Source: Pseudomonadota bacterium
GTDB lineage: Bacteria; Pseudomonadota; Alphaproteobacteria; Rhizobiales; Methylopilaceae
NCBI GenBank assembly: GCA_023430145.1
Contig: JAEZCD010000282.1
Coordinates: 1-13,035 of the forward strand
Reading direction: 5' to 3'
DNA length: 13,035 nucleotides
Position numbers and translations under genes: made by a program. Under the pieces are notes generated by a model, which worked only from the letters and a program-made list of their open reading frames with translations, was not told where the DNA came from and did no database searches. Below are positions 1-7,116 of the stretch, piece after piece; position 1 is the first letter of the stretch, and every line of letters begins with the position of its first letter.

Positions 1-698
1 CCGGGGGCGGCGCGGGGCGCGCCGGGGGGCGGGCCCGCGCCGGCGCCTGCCTCGCCGCCGCCGCCATCGCCGGTGCAGTTTTGATCGGGCGCGAGCGCAG
101 CCGGGCGGCGCCGATCGTGCCGGTCGATCTCGTGCGCATCCCGGCCTTCGCCTTCGCGGTCAGCGCCTCGACCTGCCTCTTCGCCGCGCAGATGTGCGCC
201 TTCGTCGCGCTGCCGTTCCTGCTGCAGCGGGAGATCGGCCTCACGGCGAGTGGCACCGCGCTCCTGATGACGGCCTGGCCGGCCACGCTCGCCGTCTTCG
301 CGCCGGCCGCCGGCTGGCTCGCCGACCGGTTCCCGGCCTCGCTGCTCTGCGCCGGCGGCGGCGCCCTGATGGCGCTCTGCCTCGCCGCCCTCGGGCTGTG
401 GCCTGATGGCCTTGCCGGAACGCCGATGGCGATCGTGATCGCGCTCTCCGGCGTCGGCTTCGGCCTGTTCCAGACGCCGAACAACCGCGCCATGCTGCTC
501 GCCGCGCCGCGCGAGCGCAGCGGCGCCGCCGGCGGCTCGCTCGCCACCGCGCGCCAGTTCGGCCAGGCGGTCGGGGCGGTCTTCGTCGCGCTGTGCCTTG
601 CGATGTTCGTGCAGCAGGGGCCTCGCGCCGCGCTTCTGCTCGGGGCGGCACTGGCGCTCGTCGCGGCGACGATCAGCCTGCGCCGGCCCCCCGCCTGA
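1..698 (+). CDS. MFS transporter, DHA2 (14-TM drug:H+ antiporter) type, C-terminal part only
   Basis: Inner-membrane, proton-driven exporter of the EmrB/QacA class; only the last ~231 residues are present. The frame is open from base 3 to the TGA at 696-698, so the gene starts upstream of the window and the in-frame TTG at 81 is not its start. Visible are a charged loop (residues RERSRAAP) leading to VDLVRIPAF, a usual junction in DHA2 proteins, then several hydrophobic helices. A loop GWLADRFPA resembles the MFS motif A, and GFGLFQTPNNRAM is a well-known DHA2 signature in the second half. The protein ends in a short basic tail (LRRPPA). The first ~20 visible codons are very rich in Gly, Arg and Ala. 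It lies 31 bp upstream of the NIPSNAP gene and may be co-transcribed with it. It may export a pathway compound, but no substrate can be read from the sequence. Confidence 0.85.
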   Translation, partial: GGGAGRAGGRARAGACLAAAAIAGAVLIGRERSRAAPIVPVDLVRIPAFAFAVSASTCLFAAQMCAFVALPFLLQREIGLTASGTALLMTAWPATLAVFAPAAGWLADRFPASLLCAGGGALMALCLAALGLWPDGLAGTPMAIVIALSGVGFGLFQTPNNRAMLLAAPRERSGAAGGSLATARQFGQAVGAVFVALCLAMFVQQGPRAALLLGAALALVAATISLRRPPA

Positions 699-714
699 AC
701 CACCGAAGCTTCAA

Positions 715-723
715 AAGGAGGAG
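715..723 (+). promoter_or_regulatory. Strong ribosome binding site of the NIPSNAP gene
   Basis: AAGGAGGAG lies six bases before the ATG at 730 and is close to the full anti-Shine-Dalgarno complement. It fixes the start of the NIPSNAP gene and rules out the longer in-frame extension to 598, which overlaps the MFS gene. Confidence 0.85.
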
Positions 724-729
724 AAGACG

Positions 730-1047
730 ATGTTCGTCGAGGAACGCATCTACACGCTGCAGCCGGGCACGCAGGGCAACTTCATCTCGGTGGTCGAGAA
801 CGAAGGCTTTCAGGTCCAGAAGGAGATCCTGGGCCGCCCGGCCGGCTATTACTACACCGAGTTCGGCCCGCTCAATCAGATCGTCCACCTCTGGGCCTAT
901 CGCGACATGGAAGAGCGTCGCGAGCGCCGCGCGAAGCTCGTCGCCGATCCGCGCTGGCAGGCGATCCGGCCGAAGTTCACCTCGCTGATCGTCGCCCAAG
1001 AGAACAAGTTCCTGATCCCGGCCAAGGGCTGGACGATCCCCGACTGA
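730..1047 (+). CDS. NIPSNAP family protein
   Basis: A 105-residue protein of the NIPSNAP family (dimeric alpha+beta barrel, ferredoxin-like fold). It starts FVEERIYTLQPG, the typical first beta strand, and continues with YYTEFGPLNQIVHLWAYRDMEERRERRAKL, where the G-x-x-N-x-x-x-H/W-x-Y core and the helix of alternating Glu/Arg are family hallmarks. It then has a W-x-x-I-R-P segment and a final strand. The length is usual for a single-domain bacterial member. There is no signal peptide, so it should be cytosolic. Bacterial members often sit in catabolic clusters, but their biochemical role is poorly known. It lies between the MFS transporter and the dehydrogenase on the same strand. The start is set by a very strong ribosome binding site. 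Confidence 0.88.
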   Translation: MFVEERIYTLQPGTQGNFISVVENEGFQVQKEILGRPAGYYYTEFGPLNQIVHLWAYRDMEERRERRAKLVADPRWQAIRPKFTSLIVAQENKFLIPAKGWTIPD

Positions 1048-1094
1048 TCCTTCTTCGCGCCGCGCGTTTTCGGGGGGGCGTCTCTCTCCTGTCG

Positions 1095-1100
1095 AAAGGA
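1095..1100 (+). promoter_or_regulatory. Ribosome binding site of the dehydrogenase gene
   Basis: AAAGGA, eight bases before the ATG at 1109, supports that start. The 61-bp gap from 1048 to 1108 holds a GC-rich stretch and a C/T-rich stretch but no convincing promoter. Confidence 0.6.
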
Positions 1101-1108
1101 TATTCGAG

Positions 1109-1990
1109 ATGCAGCGCGTCGCCTTCGTTGGCCTCGGCGCCATGGGCGAGCCCATGGCCACCAATCTCCTCAAGAAGGGTTTTTCCGTCACCATCGTCGG
1201 CGGCCGCCGGCCGGAGCCGGTGGAGCGGCTGAAGGCGCTCGGCGCCAAGGTCGCGGCCTCGCCGGCGGAAGCCGCGCGCGACTGCGACGTCGCCATCGTC
1301 GTCCTGCCGAGCTCGAAGGAGGTCGAGGCGGTAGTCGCTGGCGCGAACGGTCTCGTCGAGGGAATGGCGAAAGGTTCGGTTGTCGTCGACTGCACGACCG
1401 CCGATCCGGCCAGCACCCGCATGCTCGGCGAGAAGCTGGCGCAAAAAGGCGTCGGCTTCGTCGACGCCGGTCTGACGCGCGGCGTCGCCGGCGCCAAGGC
1501 CGGCACGCTCGCCTATTTCGTCGGCGGCGAGGCGGCCGACATCGAGAAGGCCAAGCCGGTCCTCGAGGCCATGGGCGATACCTTCTTCGTCATGGGCCCG
1601 CTCGGCGCCGGGCACGCGACGAAGGTGCTCTCGAACGCGCTGTCCTACGCCACGGTCGCCCTCGTCGGTGAGGCGCTGATGCTCGGCGGACAGTCCGGCA
1701 TCGACCAGGCGGCGCTGCAGGAGGCGCTGATGGCGGGCGCCGGCAGCAAGGCGCTGGAAGCCTTCGGGCCGCGCATCATCAGACGCGAATACACCGCGCC
1801 GCGGGTGACGATCGGCAATGTCTGCGCGCATTTCGGCATCGCCAAGTCGATGGCCGACGCCTCTGCGACGCCGCTTTTCGTCACCTCCGCGGCGCAGGAG
1901 GCCTATCGCTGGGTGGCGATGCGGGGCCACGGCGCCGACGACATGTCGAGCATCGCCGAGCTGTGGTCGACGGACGAGAAGAAGGGGTAG
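1109..1990 (+). CDS. NAD(P)-dependent oxidoreductase, 3-hydroxyisobutyrate dehydrogenase family
   Basis: A 293-residue cytosolic beta-hydroxyacid dehydrogenase, the usual length for the family. The N-terminal Rossmann domain has GLGAMGEPMA (residues 8-17), the dinucleotide-binding loop. VVVDCTTADP (about 90-100) matches the usual D-x-S/T segment. The all-helical C-terminal domain carries the catalytic lysine in GAGHATKVLSNAL (K172, with N176 four residues on). The substrate-binding signature, usually DAPVSGG, reads DAGLTRG here (residues 119-125), followed by a normal GAKAGTLAYFVGG. Family members oxidise or reduce small hydroxy acids such as 3-hydroxyisobutyrate, tartronate semialdehyde or sulfolactaldehyde. 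The altered signature warns against naming the substrate. The gene sits 61 bp after the NIPSNAP gene and is followed by a palindromic repeat. Confidence 0.9.
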   Translation: MQRVAFVGLGAMGEPMATNLLKKGFSVTIVGGRRPEPVERLKALGAKVAASPAEAARDCDVAIVVLPSSKEVEAVVAGANGLVEGMAKGSVVVDCTTADPASTRMLGEKLAQKGVGFVDAGLTRGVAGAKAGTLAYFVGGEAADIEKAKPVLEAMGDTFFVMGPLGAGHATKVLSNALSYATVALVGEALMLGGQSGIDQAALQEALMAGAGSKALEAFGPRIIRREYTAPRVTIGNVCAHFGIAKSMADASATPLFVTSAAQEAYRWVAMRGHGADDMSSIAELWSTDEKKG

Positions 1991-2012
1991 GGGGCGGGCC
2001 GCTCGGCCAAGC

Positions 2013-2100
2013 CGTCATTGCGAGCGCAGCGAAGCAATCCAGACCTTTCTGTGCCGCCGCAAGCCTGGATTGCTTCGTCGCTTCGCTCCTCGCAATGACG
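2013..2100. repeat. 88-nt palindromic intergenic repeat, family 1
   Basis: A long imperfect inverted repeat between two genes. The left arm (2013-2042) begins CGTCATTGCGAGCG and ends GCAATCCAG; the right arm (2065-2100) begins CTGGATTGC and ends CGCAATGACG. The arms match over 13 inner and 10 outer bases, and the right arm carries about six extra bases in the middle. The spacer is 2043-2064. Elements of this type are scattered between genes in many alphaproteobacteria and give rise to spurious peptides such as RSDEAIQ. It could form a strong hairpin in the mRNA between the dehydrogenase and amidohydrolase genes and act as a 3' stabiliser or partial terminator. No transposase is nearby. Confidence 0.9.
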
Positions 2101-2122
2101 GAGCGCGTTCCGGGACGCCAGT

Positions 2123-2128
2123 GAGGAA
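2123..2128 (+). promoter_or_regulatory. Ribosome binding site of the amidohydrolase-fold gene
   Basis: GAGGAA lies six bases before the ATG at 2135 and supports that start. It sits just after the palindromic repeat. Confidence 0.6.
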
Positions 2129-2134
2129 CCAACA

Positions 2135-2974
2135 ATGCCCGTCATCGATTTTCGCCTGCGGCCGCCGCTGCGCGGCTTCCTCGACATGATCATGTACGCA
2201 AATCCCGAGCGCACCGCCCGGGCGACGCGGCAGCACGGCTTCGAGCCGGCGCCGTCGGTGGCCGCGAAGTCGATCGATCTCCTCGTCTCGGAGATGGATG
2301 CGGCGGGCGTGACGACCGGCGTCGTCACCGGCCGCTTCTCGGGCCGTTTCGGCTCGGTCTCCAATGCCGACGTGAAGGCGATCGTCGATGCCCATCCCGG
2401 CCGATTCGTCGGCGTCGCCTCGCTCGATCCGACGAGCCGGAAGAAGGCGACCGCGGAGATCGATGCCGCCGTCGAGGCCGGCTTCCGGATGATCAACATC
2501 GAGCCCGGCGCCTATCCGGAGCCGATGCTGGTCGACGACCGCCGGCTCTACCCGATCTACGCCCATTGCGAGGATCGGGGCCTGCCGGTGATGATCATGG
2601 CCGGCGGCAATGCCGGCCCTGACCTCTCCTACACGGTGCCGGTGCATCTCGACCGGGTGGCGGGGGACTTCCCGGATCTGAGAATCGTCGTCACGCATGG
2701 CGGCTGGCCATGGGTGCACGAGATGCTGCACATCGCCTACCGGCGGCCGAACGTCTTCCTGTCGCCCGACCAGTATCTCGCCAACATGCCCGGCATGCGC
2801 GAGTGGATCGACGCCGCCAACGGCTTTCTGGCCGATCGCCTCCTCTACGCCAGCTCCTATCCGTTCGCTCCGGTGAAGGAATACGCCGACTGGTTCCGGG
2901 CGCTGCCGTTCCGGCCCGAGGTTCTGGACCGGCTGATGTATCGCAATGCCGCAGGGCTGCTCGGGATCGCCTGA
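2135..2974 (+). CDS. Amidohydrolase-2 family TIM-barrel protein lacking most canonical metal ligands
   Basis: A 279-residue cytosolic protein of the amidohydrolase-2 (ACMSD-like) TIM-barrel family. The fold is recognisable from the opening strand VIDF, SIDLLVSEMDAAGVTTGVV (about 49-67), HPGRFVGVASLDP, RMINIEPGAYPEPMLVDDRRLYPIYAHCEDRGLPVMI, VTHGGWPWVHE and the closing LYASSYPF...NAAGLLGI. Most catalytic ligands are absent. The N-terminal H-x-H reads R7-L-R9, the mid-barrel His is M155, and the C-terminal metal/acid Asp (usually GSDYP) is S241. Only H188 in THGG remains. Close relatives with the opening IDFRLRPP do exist in bacteria, so this is probably a true subfamily rather than a dying gene. 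It may be metal-independent, a lyase or a binding protein; a hydrolase label is not safe. It lies between the family 1 repeat and the promoter of the ABC operon. Confidence 0.85.
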   Translation: MPVIDFRLRPPLRGFLDMIMYANPERTARATRQHGFEPAPSVAAKSIDLLVSEMDAAGVTTGVVTGRFSGRFGSVSNADVKAIVDAHPGRFVGVASLDPTSRKKATAEIDAAVEAGFRMINIEPGAYPEPMLVDDRRLYPIYAHCEDRGLPVMIMAGGNAGPDLSYTVPVHLDRVAGDFPDLRIVVTHGGWPWVHEMLHIAYRRPNVFLSPDQYLANMPGMREWIDAANGFLADRLLYASSYPFAPVKEYADWFRALPFRPEVLDRLMYRNAAGLLGIA

Positions 2975-3024
2975 AGCGCGGCCGATTTTCACGCCCATTC
3001 GACCGCCGTTTCCGGCCCGGCGAA

Positions 3025-3054
3025 TTGACAGGCAAGGCGATCGTCAGTCTATGT
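3025..3054 (+). promoter_or_regulatory. Probable sigma-70 type promoter of the ABC/ThDP operon
   Basis: A perfect -35 box TTGACA (3025-3030) is followed after 18 bases by CTATGT (3049-3054), close to the alphaproteobacterial -10 form CTATAT. Transcription would start near 3061, in the gap before the solute-binding protein gene. Just after the predicted start, GAGAA (3064-3068) and TTCTC (3076-3080) form a small inverted repeat that could be a 5' hairpin or a weak operator. This suggests the transport operon can be transcribed independently of the upstream genes. Confidence 0.6.
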
Positions 3055-3137
3055 TGCGACATTGAGAAAACGGCCTTCTCATGGAGAGAGGGTAGCGGGT
3101 GCTCCCGTCGAACAAGCATGCTGGGGAAGCGACATCC

Positions 3138-4187
3138 ATGAGCAGGATCATTCGGAACGGGTCGGCCGCCGGCGTCTCGCGGCGCCTGCTGCTGCAGAGC
3201 GGCGCCGCGGCGGGCGTCTTCCTGCTCGGCGGCGCGGCCTCGCGGCACGCCTTCGCGCAGCAGGCGCTGCTCTGGTACTCGGCCTCGTCGGTGGAATCGG
3301 TCGAGGACTGGACGAAGGTCTTCAAGGAGAAGACCGGCACCAGCGTCGAGTTCTTCCGCGCCGGCGGCGTCAAGCTCGCGCAGAAGCTCGAGCAGGAGGC
3401 GAAGGCCGGCCAGGTCCGCGCCGACCTCGTCGACATCTCGCTGCCCGGTCTCATGACGCAGTGGGCCAATCAGGGCATCCTGATGAAATACGATAGCCCG
3501 GAGGCCAAGCACTACCCGGCTGATCTGCGCTTGGACGGCTACTGGACGCCGGTGAAGGCGCTCGACACCTGCATGGCCTACAATTCGGGCATCATCAGTG
3601 AGGCGGAGGCGCCCAAGCACTGGGAAGCGCTGCTCGATCCCAAGTGGAAGGGCAAGATGGTGATGGCCGATCCGTTCTTCAGCGGCGGGGCCCTGCACTG
3701 GTACTACGCGGTGCGCAAGCTTCTCGGCAAAGGCTTCATGGAGAAGCTCGCCAAGCAGGACGTTCTCCTGCGCAACGGCAGCGGCGAGGTGATCGACACC
3801 GTCATCTCCGGCGAGCGGCCGCTCGCCGCCTCCGCGCTGCAGTACTACGCCTCGCAGAAGGCCGCCGAGGGCGTGAAGATCCGCATGGTGTTCCCGAGCG
3901 AGGGGGTGCCGAGCGGCATGGAGGTGATCGGCATTACCGCCAAGGCGCCGAACCCGGAAGGTGCGAAGAAGTTCTACGACTTCGCGCTCTCGAAGCCGGC
4001 GCAAGAGAGCTGGCAGAAGAAGTTCTACGCGCCCTCGCTGCGCGACGACGTGGCGCCGATGCCGGACGAGTTCGGCCGCACGCCGCTGAACAAGGTGAAG
4101 CTGATCTTCAGCACCGCCGCCGACACGCTCGAGGTGCACGAGAAGCAGGGCGAGCTGCTCGACGAGTTCGGCGCGCTCTTCAAGTGA
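3138..4187 (+). CDS. ABC transporter periplasmic substrate-binding protein (Fe3+/polyamine-type), Tat-exported
   Basis: A 349-residue periplasmic solute-binding protein of the extracellular solute-binding family 1/6 type, related to FbpA/PotD-like proteins. The N-terminus has a twin-arginine signal: S14-R-R-L-L-L, a hydrophobic stretch to about residue 34, and a likely cleavage site after A38-F-A40. The mature protein starts with the LLWYSASS strand, followed by VFKEKTGTSVEFF (hinge-domain strand pattern), ADLVDIS, and LDPKWKGKMVMADP (the usual W-K-G-K/R-x-x-x-x-D-P turn). Near the C-terminus is NPEGAKKFYDFALSKPAQE, typical of these proteins. The start at 3138 has GGGGAAG nine bases upstream. 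A GTG at 3099 with GGAGAGAGG upstream is a credible alternative, adding 13 residues before the Tat motif. Folding before export would fit Tat use. The ligand cannot be read from the sequence. It is first in a four-gene operon. Confidence 0.9.
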   Translation: MSRIIRNGSAAGVSRRLLLQSGAAAGVFLLGGAASRHAFAQQALLWYSASSVESVEDWTKVFKEKTGTSVEFFRAGGVKLAQKLEQEAKAGQVRADLVDISLPGLMTQWANQGILMKYDSPEAKHYPADLRLDGYWTPVKALDTCMAYNSGIISEAEAPKHWEALLDPKWKGKMVMADPFFSGGALHWYYAVRKLLGKGFMEKLAKQDVLLRNGSGEVIDTVISGERPLAASALQYYASQKAAEGVKIRMVFPSEGVPSGMEVIGITAKAPNPEGAKKFYDFALSKPAQESWQKKFYAPSLRDDVAPMPDEFGRTPLNKVKLIFSTAADTLEVHEKQGELLDEFGALFK

Positions 4188-4233
4188 GCCGCCGCACGAG
4201 ACGATCTGCAAGGGACAGGAGTCGGACAGGCCG

Positions 4234-5961
4234 GTGACAGACGCTTCTCTGACTGCACTGCCCGCCGTGCGCGGGAAGCGGGTGCGAACGTTCTCGTTCA
4301 GCGACCCGCTTCTCTACGTGCAGATTCTGATCATCGCCTTCCTGTGCCTGCTGATCGTCTATCCGACGGTCATCATCCTGAACCTGTCGCTCCGCGACAG
4401 CAGCGGCGGGCTGACGTTCCGCTGGTTCTACGAGGCCTATGCCAATCCGCGGAACGTCCAGGCGATCGTCAACACGATCGTCATCTCGACCGGCTGCGCC
4501 ATCGCCTCGACGGTCGCCGGAACCTTCCTCGCCTGGGCGGTTGTGCGCACCGACATGCCCGGCCGGCGGCTCGTCGAGATGGCCTCGATCGTGCCGTTCA
4601 TCTCGACCCCGTTCATTGGCGCGCTCGCCTGGGTGCTGCTCGCCAGCCCGGAGACCGGGCTGATCAACCAGTGGTGGCGGGCGCTCGGCCCGGAGGGGCC
4701 GCTGGTCAACATCTACTCGATCTGGGGCATCATCTTCGTGGAGTCGCTCTACGAGATGCCGTTCGTCTTCCTGATGGTGGCCGGGGCGCTGCGCTCGATG
4801 GACTCCGCGCTCGAGGAGGCCTCGCTCTCGGCCGGCGCCGGCGTCGTCGGCACGACCATGCGCGTGACGCTGCCGCTCGTGCTGCCGGCGATCCTCGGTG
4901 GGGCGCTGCTCGTCTTCGTGCTGGCGGCCGAGCAGTTCGGCGTGCCGGCCGTGCTCGGCACGCCGGCGCGCATCCGCGTGCTGACGACGAGCATCGTCGA
5001 GTCGCAGGCGATCTATCCGCCGCGTACGGGGCTCGGCGCCTCGCTCAGCGTCACGCTGCTCGCCATGGCGCTCGTCGGCCTGTGGCTGCAGCGAAAGGTG
5101 CTCGGCAGCCGCTCCTACACCACCGTCGCCGGCAAGAGCACGCAGCCGCGGCGCTTCCATCTCGGCGCCTTCCGCTGGGTCGTGCTCGGCTTCTGCGCCG
5201 CCTATCTCGTGCTCGCCGTGGTGCTGCCGTACGGGGCGATCCTGCTCAGCTCGCTGCGCACCAACTGGACGCCCGAATTCACCCTCGACCAGCTGACGCT
5301 GCAGCACTTCAAATGGGTGCTGTTCGAGTATCCGATCACGCAGCGCGCCTTCCTCAACAGCCTGTTCCTCGCCACCGTCGGCGCGACCGTGACGATGCTG
5401 CTGTGCGCGATGATCTCGTTCCTGTCGATGCGCACGCGGCTGCCGGGCCGCAAGGTGCTCGACTATCTCAGCATGCTGCCGATGGGCTTTCCGGGCGTCG
5501 TGCTCGCCTTCGGCCTCCTGCAGGCCTGGATCTATCCGCCCTTCGTTCTCTACGGGACGATCTGGATCCTCTTCGCCGCCTACATGACGCGCTATATCCC
5601 GATCGGCGTCCGGTCCACCTCGGCGACGCTCGTGCAGATCCACCCGCAGCTGGAAGAAGCCTCGCTGTCCTCCGGCGCCAACTGGTTCCAGACGTTCAAG
5701 AACGTCGTCCTGCCGCTTCTGAAGCCGGGCCTGTTCGCCGGCTGGGTGCTGCTGTTCATCGCCTTCTCGCGTGAGCTCAGCGCCTCGATCATGCTCTACT
5801 CGCCGCGCCTGGAAGTGCTCTCGGTGGCGATCTACGATCTCATGCAGAGCGGCAATTACCGCGCCCTGTCGGCCCTCGCGTTCCTGCAGGTCGGCATGGC
5901 GCTCGGAATGCTTGGCCTCGCCAAATGGGCGATCGGCCTCGACCGCGTCACCACAAAATAG
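4234..5961 (+). CDS. ABC transporter permease, two fused permease domains (FbpB/ThiP type)
   Basis: A 575-residue inner-membrane protein, about twice the length of a single permease, holding two binding-protein-dependent transport domains in tandem. Each half has its own EAA loop that docks on the ATPase: LEEASLSAGAG (residues 193-203) before TLPLVLPAILGG, and LEEASLSSGAN (473-483) before VLPLLKPGLFAGW. Roughly twelve hydrophobic segments are visible, starting with LIIAFLCLLIVYPTVIILNLS near residue 30. A basic linker near residues 285-310 (QRKVLGSRSY...QPRRFH) separates the halves. Such double permeases are usual for Fe3+, thiamine, polyamine and 2-aminoethylphosphonate importers, so one chain can form the channel. 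The GTG start at 4234 has GGACAGG directly upstream and AGGAG slightly further off. The gene lies 46 bp after the binding protein and 14 bp before the ATPase. Confidence 0.92.
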   Translation: MTDASLTALPAVRGKRVRTFSFSDPLLYVQILIIAFLCLLIVYPTVIILNLSLRDSSGGLTFRWFYEAYANPRNVQAIVNTIVISTGCAIASTVAGTFLAWAVVRTDMPGRRLVEMASIVPFISTPFIGALAWVLLASPETGLINQWWRALGPEGPLVNIYSIWGIIFVESLYEMPFVFLMVAGALRSMDSALEEASLSAGAGVVGTTMRVTLPLVLPAILGGALLVFVLAAEQFGVPAVLGTPARIRVLTTSIVESQAIYPPRTGLGASLSVTLLAMALVGLWLQRKVLGSRSYTTVAGKSTQPRRFHLGAFRWVVLGFCAAYLVLAVVLPYGAILLSSLRTNWTPEFTLDQLTLQHFKWVLFEYPITQRAFLNSLFLATVGATVTMLLCAMISFLSMRTRLPGRKVLDYLSMLPMGFPGVVLAFGLLQAWIYPPFVLYGTIWILFAAYMTRYIPIGVRSTSATLVQIHPQLEEASLSSGANWFQTFKNVVLPLLKPGLFAGWVLLFIAFSRELSASIMLYSPRLEVLSVAIYDLMQSGNYRALSALAFLQVGMALGMLGLAKWAIGLDRVTTK

Positions 5962-5964
5962 GAC

Positions 5965-5970
5965 GGAGAA
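5965..5970 (+). promoter_or_regulatory. Ribosome binding site deciding the ATPase start
   Basis: GGAGAA lies five bases before the GTG at 5976. It selects this start over the in-frame ATG at 5925, which lies inside the permease gene and would add 17 residues rich in Arg and His that do not belong to the family. Confidence 0.75.
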
Positions 5971-5975
5971 GAACA

Positions 5976-7109
5976 GTGCAGGGTCTCGCTGTCCAACGGC
6001 TGACGAAGCGCTACGACGGGGTTCTGGCCGTCGACGACATCTCCTTCGACGTCAAGGCGGGCGAGTTCCTGTCGCTGCTCGGGCCCTCCGGTTGCGGCAA
6101 GACGACGACCTTGCGCTCGATCGCCGGCTTCGAGCGGCCGGACGCCGGGCGCATCGTGCTCGACGGCACGCCGGTGTCGGACGCCGACGCCGGCGTCTTC
6201 GTGCCGCCGAACAAGCGCCGCTTCGGCATGGTGTTCCAGTCCTACGCGGTCTGGCCGCACATGACGGTGCTCGACAACGTCTCCTATCCGCTGAAGGTGC
6301 AGGGCGGCCGCTCGCGCGCCGAGCAGCGCGACCGGGCGATGGAGCAGCTGAAGGTGGTCGGCCTCGAGGGCTACGAGGCGCGCTATCCGAGCCAGCTGTC
6401 GGGCGGCCAGCAGCAGCGCGTCGCGCTCGCCCGCGCGCTCGTCATGGATCCGCGCCTGCTCCTGTTCGACGAGCCGCTCTCCAACCTCGACGCCAAGCTG
6501 CGCGAGCGCATGCGCTTCGAGCTGATCGAGATCCAGAGCAAGCTCGGCATCTCGGCGGTCTACGTCACGCACGACCAGGCCGAGGCCATGGTGATGAGCG
6601 GCCGCGTCATCGTCATGGACACCGGCGTCATCGCCCAGGAGGGCGCGCCGGAGGAGATCTATGCGACGCCGCGCACGCGCTTCGTCGCCGACTTCATCGG
6701 CCTGTCCAACTTCATCGACGCTGAGATCGTCGATCGCCGCGGCGACGGCTGGCTCGCGACGAGTGCGCTCGGCGAGCTCGAATGCGTCAGCGACATGCAG
6801 CACTCGCCGCGCGACAAGGTGCTGCTCGCGGTGCGGCCGGAGCGGGTGGAGATAGCCAACGAACCCTTCGCGGCGCCGAACAGCCTGAAGGGCACGCTTC
6901 GCCACCGCTACTTCCTCGGTCCCTACAGCGAGTACTTCATCGAGGCCGGCGGCATCGTCATCCGCGCCCAGAGGGCGGCCTCGGTCCCGATCCGCCCGGG
7001 CGAGACCGTGTTCGTGCGCATCGCGCCCGGCGACTGCCGGGTGGTGGGGGGAGGCCCCGAGCCCGGCACGTCGAAATCCGCAACGGCTGCTCTTCAGGAA
7101 AGCGTTTAG
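5976..7109 (+). CDS. ABC transporter ATP-binding protein (Fe3+/polyamine importer class)
   Basis: A 377-residue ATPase that powers the import complex from the cytosolic side. All nucleotide-binding motifs are intact: Walker A GPSGCGKTT (36-44), Q-loop VFQSYAVWPHMTV, signature LSGGQ (141-145), Walker B LLLFDE (161-166), D-loop SNLDA (169-173), and the switch histidine in YVTHDQAEAM (H199). After about residue 240 comes a C-terminal TOBE-type region (AVRPERVEIA, then GTLRHRYFLGPYSEYFIEAGG), as in the MalK/PotA/FbpC group. The opening LAVQRLTKRYDGVLAVDDISF is typical. The gene lies 14 bp after the permease and 7 bp before the ThDP enzyme, so the four genes almost certainly form one transcript. 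The specificity lies in the binding protein, not here. Confidence 0.95.
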   Translation: MQGLAVQRLTKRYDGVLAVDDISFDVKAGEFLSLLGPSGCGKTTTLRSIAGFERPDAGRIVLDGTPVSDADAGVFVPPNKRRFGMVFQSYAVWPHMTVLDNVSYPLKVQGGRSRAEQRDRAMEQLKVVGLEGYEARYPSQLSGGQQQRVALARALVMDPRLLLFDEPLSNLDAKLRERMRFELIEIQSKLGISAVYVTHDQAEAMVMSGRVIVMDTGVIAQEGAPEEIYATPRTRFVADFIGLSNFIDAEIVDRRGDGWLATSALGELECVSDMQHSPRDKVLLAVRPERVEIANEPFAAPNSLKGTLRHRYFLGPYSEYFIEAGGIVIRAQRAASVPIRPGETVFVRIAPGDCRVVGGGPEPGTSKSATAALQESV

Positions 7110-7116
7110 GCCCGCC

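Noticed and set aside
1..80. Frameshift in the GC-rich opening stretch
   Set aside because: The other two frames give no better MFS sequence, so an error or break cannot be shown.
81..698. TTG at 81 as the start of the MFS gene
   Set aside because: The frame is open upstream to base 3 and the protein begins mid-domain, so the gene starts outside the window.
598..729. In-frame upstream extension of the NIPSNAP gene
   Set aside because: It overlaps the MFS coding region and encodes Arg/Ser-rich shadow sequence; a near-perfect ribosome binding site precedes the ATG at 730.
1881..2135. Frames spanning the family 1 repeat
   Set aside because: They contain the known artefact peptides RSDEAIQ/ARSEATKQS derived from the repeat.
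4180..5643. Long antisense open frame opposite the permease (and similar ones opposite the ThDP enzyme at 6958-8529 and the 12-kb permease region)
   Set aside because: Composition is Arg/His/Asp/Ala-rich with no domain signal, as expected for the mirror of GC-rich codons; the sense genes have clear motifs.
5925..5975. ATG at 5925 as the ATPase start
   Set aside because: It lies inside the permease gene and adds non-family sequence; GGAGAA precedes the GTG at 5976.
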